Assembly: GCF_028389875.1 (NCBI RefSeq)
Contig: NC_084670.1
Coordinates: forward strand, 17,388,383 to 17,452,382
Reading direction: 5' to 3'
Source: Rhea pennata
Taxonomy: Eukaryota; Chordata; Aves; Rheiformes; Rheidae
Length of the DNA stretch: 64,000 nucleotides
Part shown: one piece after another, positions 60,040-64,000 of the stretch
Position numbering within the stretch: the first letter of the stretch is position 1
Layout: the number at the start of each line of letters is the position of its first letter
The notes under the pieces: model-generated
Database searches by the model: none
Told to the model about the DNA's origin: nothing
The model's input: the letters and a program-made list of their open reading frames with translations, nothing else
Made by a program: the position numbers and the translations under genes

Positions 60040-60240
60040 GCTAGGTGCAATTTCAGTACCCGAGCGTGCAGCACATGGAGTGCCCCCTAAGCATCGTGGC
60101 TGCCTGTTGTTTTTCAGTACCAGGTGTGTGCCTACTGTCAGGCCACCGAAGCCACCGAAAAGCTTATTGCAATTAAATAGCAATTTGTTTCTACGAAACT
60201 GCAATTAAAGTATTACTGATCAGCCATTTTAGATTGGCAG
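60040..60240. promoter_or_regulatory. Compact candidate regulatory element with internal duplications
   Basis: GCCACCGAA is directly repeated at 60142-60150 and 60151-60159. TGCAATTAAA is repeated at 60168-60177 and 60200-60209, 32 bases (three helical turns) apart. GTGCCCCCT at 60080-60088 matches the reverse of the CTCF half-core AGRKGGCRS, although the rest of the CTCF motif is poor. A CAGGTGTG E-box lies near 60121. The mix of GC-rich and homeodomain-type motifs in a short span is enhancer-like. Confidence 0.35.
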
Positions 60241-60590
60241 TGCCTTGGCTGCATGCTAAGCAGCGAGACGCTCCCACCTCATCTCCGTGCTGCCCGAGCA
60301 GTGAGTGCCGGTGGAGCGCAGCCTGCTCGCCTGCGTCCCTCGGTCCCTCGGCCCCGCCGCGCTGCAGCGAGCTGGGGCCGTCCGCAAGCTGACTGCACAG
60401 CTTTCCGGGCCCGGTGTGATTACTGGGTTCTGCTGCAGTGTGAGCAGGGATGTGCACGCTTCCTGCCGGGGACGTTTCCGACTTCAGACTGATTCTGCAG
60501 CAAGTGGTTGGAACACTGGGGGCCGCGAGCCAATAACCTGCAACAGGTCCTGGCTTGTTAGAGCAGTGCAAACAGCTCCCCAGTCATGAC
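60241..60590. other. GC-rich patch downstream of LMO4
   Basis: GC and CpG rise between 60260 and 60540. Open frames on both strands overlap without domains. It is too small and irregular to call a promoter. Confidence 0.35.
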
Positions 60591-60624
60591 TACTAAAAGG
60601 CTAGTGCAAAGCAACCAATTACCT

Positions 60625-60628
<4 letters not shown>

Positions 60629-60700
<72 letters not shown>

Positions 60701-60706
60701 CAATTT

Positions 60707-60737
<31 letters not shown>

Positions 60738-60738
60738 T
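60629..60738 (+). repeat. Compound (TA)n(TG)n(TA)n microsatellite
   Basis: About 16 AT units to 60660, about 16 TG units to 60693, a short TATATATA, then CAATTTATA followed by a second TA array to 60738. It may form cruciform and Z-DNA structures and is certain to vary in length. Confidence 0.97.
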
Positions 60739-63239
60739 TAATAAAAAGCAGAAGTTTATCCAACACAGCCATAGTTACATGTTTGCACAGCAGGTGAGAC
60801 TACTGGATGCAATCAGCTCATCTTACCTGTGGGCAACTTGTGGATCCACCATGACATCCTGAGGCCGCCTGGTGCCTCCTGGGGCAGGACGCAGCCCTGG
60901 CCTTGCACCTCGCCGGACATGGGTGACCTGATACCTGAAATGCAAATTTTGGGTGCAAATTAAAAACTTTTTTGTAAGAGCCCAAAGAGGAATTAACTTT
61001 GCAGTGGTTAATTCTGCTCCTTAATCCTCACCAATCTGAGAAATGTTAACATTGGTTCCTGCATTTTTGCACCGTGGAGGCCATGGACGCCCTCACACCT
61101 GCGGGAGAGGGACAAGGCAGGCGGCTGGGCAGGGCTCCCGGGGCCCCAGCGCCGGCAGGGAGCAGCGCCCGGTGCAGAGCGGGGGGCACGCACATGCTCT
61201 TCGCCCTTAGCGAAGGGGGCTGAAGCGCCTTAGCGTAAAGCTCAGTGAAACCAGCCCAGCCGACACTCAGCAACTCACTCACCCGCAGGAGGTTGGGCTG
61301 CGCCCGCACCCTGGGCCTGGGGGATCCTGCTCGCTGCAGACTGCAGAGACCATGTTGGATTTTTTTTTCTCCCCCTCCCCCTGCAGTGGGTATTTTTTAA
61401 CTAAGCCAGGTTTTGCCGGGGTGTGTGGTTTTTAACAGCTGTTCTGGCATTAGGGTCACAGTGACCAGGCTGTGCTGGCGAGAGCCCAGCACCTCTCAGC
61501 CCCGCTTCGGGGGGGGCGGGTGCCTGCAACAGTGCGCCCAGGCCAGGCCGTGCACACAAGGAGCCCAGGAAACGCTCGCACCTCTTCTCCAGCCTTGGCT
61601 GGCCCCAGCCTGCAAAGGGCTTAGGCTTATAAACAGCAAAAGACTCACACCTGGGGAAGCACATCAGGTGCTGAGTAACGATGGCAAAAGCTGGGCCTGA
61701 ACTGCTCTCAAGTTCACCCATCGGATACAGGCTTCTTAAGCCACAGTGCTCCCCCACCCTTGTGTATTATCACTGGTGCTTATTTTCATTTTTATATCTG
61801 ATTAATTCTGTTCCCTGCAACATTAGATGTGTACCCCCAATGTTAAACATTAAAAAAAACTTTGATTTTTTTTTTTTAAGACTTTTTTTTTTGCTGCTAC
61901 ATCCTTAACTAAAACAAAACACTTCTTCTTCCAAAACTTTTCTTCAAAATGCAGTGCTAACTTAGGTAGCGTGAACCTGGCTCTTTTGCAAAGAGCGACT
62001 GCGGCCGGCGGGGGGGGAGGGTGCCCCGGGAGGGCGGCAGCCCGCAGGGTGCTGAAGCAGCCGCTGCGCAGCCAGGTTCCTCTGCACCCCAGCAGCTGAC
62101 GTTTGTGCCTCACGCTGCTGGAACAGGCCGTTAATTACGCTTCGAAATAGCCATATATTTTTTTCCTCTTAGGGGATCTTACAAACCGGCCTTACGCTAA
62201 CAGTGTCTGTGGTTTGCCGTAACCTCTCAGAATAATCACTGCTTCCATTGAACTTATGCCAGTTGTTTTGTTAAACTAAATTGAGAGAACAGGGCCTGTA
62301 TTCACTCTCGAAAGACAAGAGATTGCCCTGTGATTTGGGGAAATCTTGATTGCTTGCAGAAGAACAAATGAACAAGGCAGATATTAACTTCACACCTGAC
62401 TTCAATTTCTTTGAGAAGCAGTGGAGACATGTCCAGTAGGAGGAAAAAAAAACTACTGAAAACTCATAAGCCACCTATGAATAGTGTAATTTTATTGTGC
62501 TGTAAAAGCATCAGCTGCTTACTGAAAACAAAGAAGCAATGAATGCAGGATCATTCTTAAAAAAAAAAAAAAGGCGAAAGAAAGAGAAAGGCTTCAAACA
62601 GCCTCTAAAAGACTGGGCTGATATGCATGTGACTTGCATATTTTGGGACATCCTGTGCTATTCATTCCACTGATGCATTTGATAGGTAATTATATCAGCA
62701 ATATCAAGATGTTGATACAAAATACGGGAAGACTTGCACTTTTTTGCCGCGGAGCGTGTCCCTCACTACTGAGCTCGCCGCAGACTTGGAATCCGCGGCA
62801 ATCATTCGGAAGCTGTGGTTGGTATTTTAGTGCTTATGAAACACTTAAAAATTATTATTCTTGCTTCATCAGTTAGTCTTTTTAGATGGATTGAAAAAAA
62901 ACGTACTGCAAACGAGCTACTATTCTTATTTGTTGTTTTAAGAAGGGTAAGCACTGAAGTATTCAAATGGAGCAGATATTATACCTTTAATTACATCCAA
63001 ACAGGATGCTGAGCCGATTTTTCTATTTTCCGTTTAATTGCTGTAGTTCAAAAAGATATTGCAAATTTGTAGATGAATTATTTAAGCATAGCCTTCTTGC
63101 CTCTGTGTTTACTGGAGAGCTCAGAACCCCCTCCCCCTCCCCATGAACTTAAAGGGAAAAAATGCCACTTCCTTCTTCAAGAAAAAGTTTGAATAATAAA
63201 AAAATCTTAGAGGAGATGTTTTAGCTTGACAAATGTTTT
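60739..63239. other. Intergenic DNA with GC-rich patches, no gene seen
   Basis: GC-rich patches at about 61070-61330, 61490-61610 and 61990-62100 alternate with AT-rich DNA. Runs of T (61868-61878), G (62010-62016) and A (62559-62572) occur. Open frames across the patches are on both strands and featureless. ATTA-containing sequence near 62120-62160 and 62680 could be regulatory, but nothing decides it. Confidence 0.4.
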
Positions 63240-63400
63240 ATACTTGCCGGTGGCAGCTAGCGGCCGTCACAGGATCTGCGGGCGTCGTCGTGGCTGCAGC
63301 CTCGCCGGGCTCCCGGCCGGCACGCGGCGTCTCCCGGGGGCCGGCCCGAGCCAGCGCTCGGCCGCCTGCATCGCCGTTCTCCTGCACGCAAAACGAGAAT
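63240..63400. promoter_or_regulatory. Small CpG island
   Basis: CpG-dense, including GGCGTCGTCGTGGC and CGGCACGCGGCGTCTCCCGG. It is flanked by AT-rich sequence. Similar in size to the orphan island at 23.2-23.5 kb. No exon seen. Confidence 0.45.
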
Positions 63401-63640
63401 AACGGAAGCACACACAGTTCATCACTTCCTAAACTAAATATACTCCATTTTGTTTGCGTGTGCGTGTGTGTGTATATCATTCACCGTATATATTTAGAAT
63501 ATGTACTGTGACATTACAGCCAGCGATAAATCCTACTCTCTTACTATATGTGTTATTTGCTGCAACATTAAGCTCGGTAAGAATTTTATATGTAACTTGT
63601 ACCAAAACTAAATATATTGTAGAAGTGACGCACAGCTGTA
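63401..63640. other. AT-rich spacer between CpG islands
   Basis: Contains a short GTGTGCGTGTGTGTGTAT run near 63456-63475 and AT-rich sequence with TATATATTTAG near 63487. No gene seen. Confidence 0.4.
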
Positions 63641-64000
63641 AACGAGAGCGTGACCGCCCCAGTCAGCACAGGCGAGGGCGGCAGCTTGCGCGGCGAGTCT
63701 TTTGCGAACAATCGCAGACTTTCCAAAGGATCAGCCAGATAATTACATTTTTAATGATGTTTTTATAAAACAGCACTCTTCGGAGGGGCGGGGGGGCCCT
63801 CTGACACCGCAGCCACAAGTTAAACCCGCGTGCGGCGGCGGCGCGCGGAGGCCGGCGCCCCGGGGCCGGGAGAGCTGCAACGCTGGGGCACGGGCGCCGC
63901 GCGCCAGGTAACGCGACGCTGACAGACGTTTATGAAAGACGAGTTAAAATGGATAATAAATCTCCATTTCGTCGGGCGGGAGGGTGGAGGCCTCGCCGCC
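63641..64000. promoter_or_regulatory. CpG-rich segment with homeodomain-type sites, cut by the window edge
   Basis: Two GC-rich parts (63641-63715 and 63780-63915, then again from 63971) enclose GATAATTACATTTTTAATG near 63739 and GGATAATAAATC near 63951. As at 22-23 kb and 47.7 kb, CpG-dense and TAAT-rich sequence alternate. The right end is outside the window, so it could be the edge of a larger island or promoter. Confidence 0.4.

Noticed and set aside
1-64000. CR1, LTR/ERV, SINE or DNA-transposon insertions
   Set aside because: I searched by eye for CR1 3'-end octamer repeats, long terminal repeats and reverse-transcriptase-like frames and saw none convincing. A profile-based repeat search could still find degraded copies.
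1-64000. CRISPR arrays, operons, bacterial-type defence or toxin systems
   Set aside because: No regularly spaced direct repeats with unique spacers and no clustered long ORFs. The intron-containing gene and CpG islands show vertebrate nuclear DNA.
1-64000. tRNA, rRNA or known small-RNA genes
   Set aside because: No tRNA A/B-box cloverleaf or rRNA-like sequence was noticed. A covariance-model search would be decisive and was not possible.

Overview
The window is vertebrate genomic DNA, most likely sauropsid and probably avian. It carries one intact protein-coding gene, LMO4 (LIM domain only 4), on the + strand between about 41.7 and 57.2 kb. Its four coding exons, with canonical GT/AG boundaries, join into a 165-residue protein with two LIM zinc-finger domains. 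The vertebrate call rests on this exon structure and on the near identity of the protein to mammalian LMO4 as remembered. The bird or reptile call is an inference from the very low density of recognisable interspersed repeats (no Alu, L1, MIR or obvious CR1 seen by eye), the compact introns and the sharp CpG islands. No database search was possible.

Layout. At 1-1311 there is a decayed, intron-free coding-like sequence with many stops and frame changes, read as a processed pseudogene of a protein I do not recognise. From 1.3 to 41 kb I find no gene. This stretch looks like a gene-desert flank, unique AT-rich DNA with simple repeats and several blocks dense in homeodomain-type TAATTA/ATTA sites. 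The most striking complex there is at 22.1-23.5 kb: a 232-base pure purine tract, a CpG island with a good CTCF-type motif, about 600 bases of AT-rich enhancer-like sequence, then a second CpG island. A smaller block at 32.9-33.2 kb has palindromic forkhead-type sites, and a CTCF-like site lies at 40.08 kb.

The LMO4 promoter lies in a CpG island at about 41.1-42.7 kb. It has two inverted CCAAT boxes, a GC box, an E-box and an upstream tandem array with four TAACGG (Myb-type) sites. A noncoding first exon ends with a strong donor at 42429/42430. The start codon is the fourth base of exon 2, in a second CpG island. Intron 2 (6.9 kb) contains another CpG island at 47.7-47.9 kb with TAAT-rich blocks on both sides, a good candidate intronic enhancer. 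The last exon encodes only the final two residues and the 3' UTR.

Downstream (57.3-64 kb) there is no recognisable gene. A short block with duplicated 9- and 10-bp motifs lies at 60.04-60.24 kb, followed by a long compound TA/TG/TA microsatellite, several GC-rich patches, and a CpG-rich segment running into the right edge. No prokaryotic-type system, CRISPR array, tRNA or rRNA was seen. The interest of the window is regulatory: one small dosage-sensitive LIM-only adaptor gene surrounded by an enhancer-like landscape.
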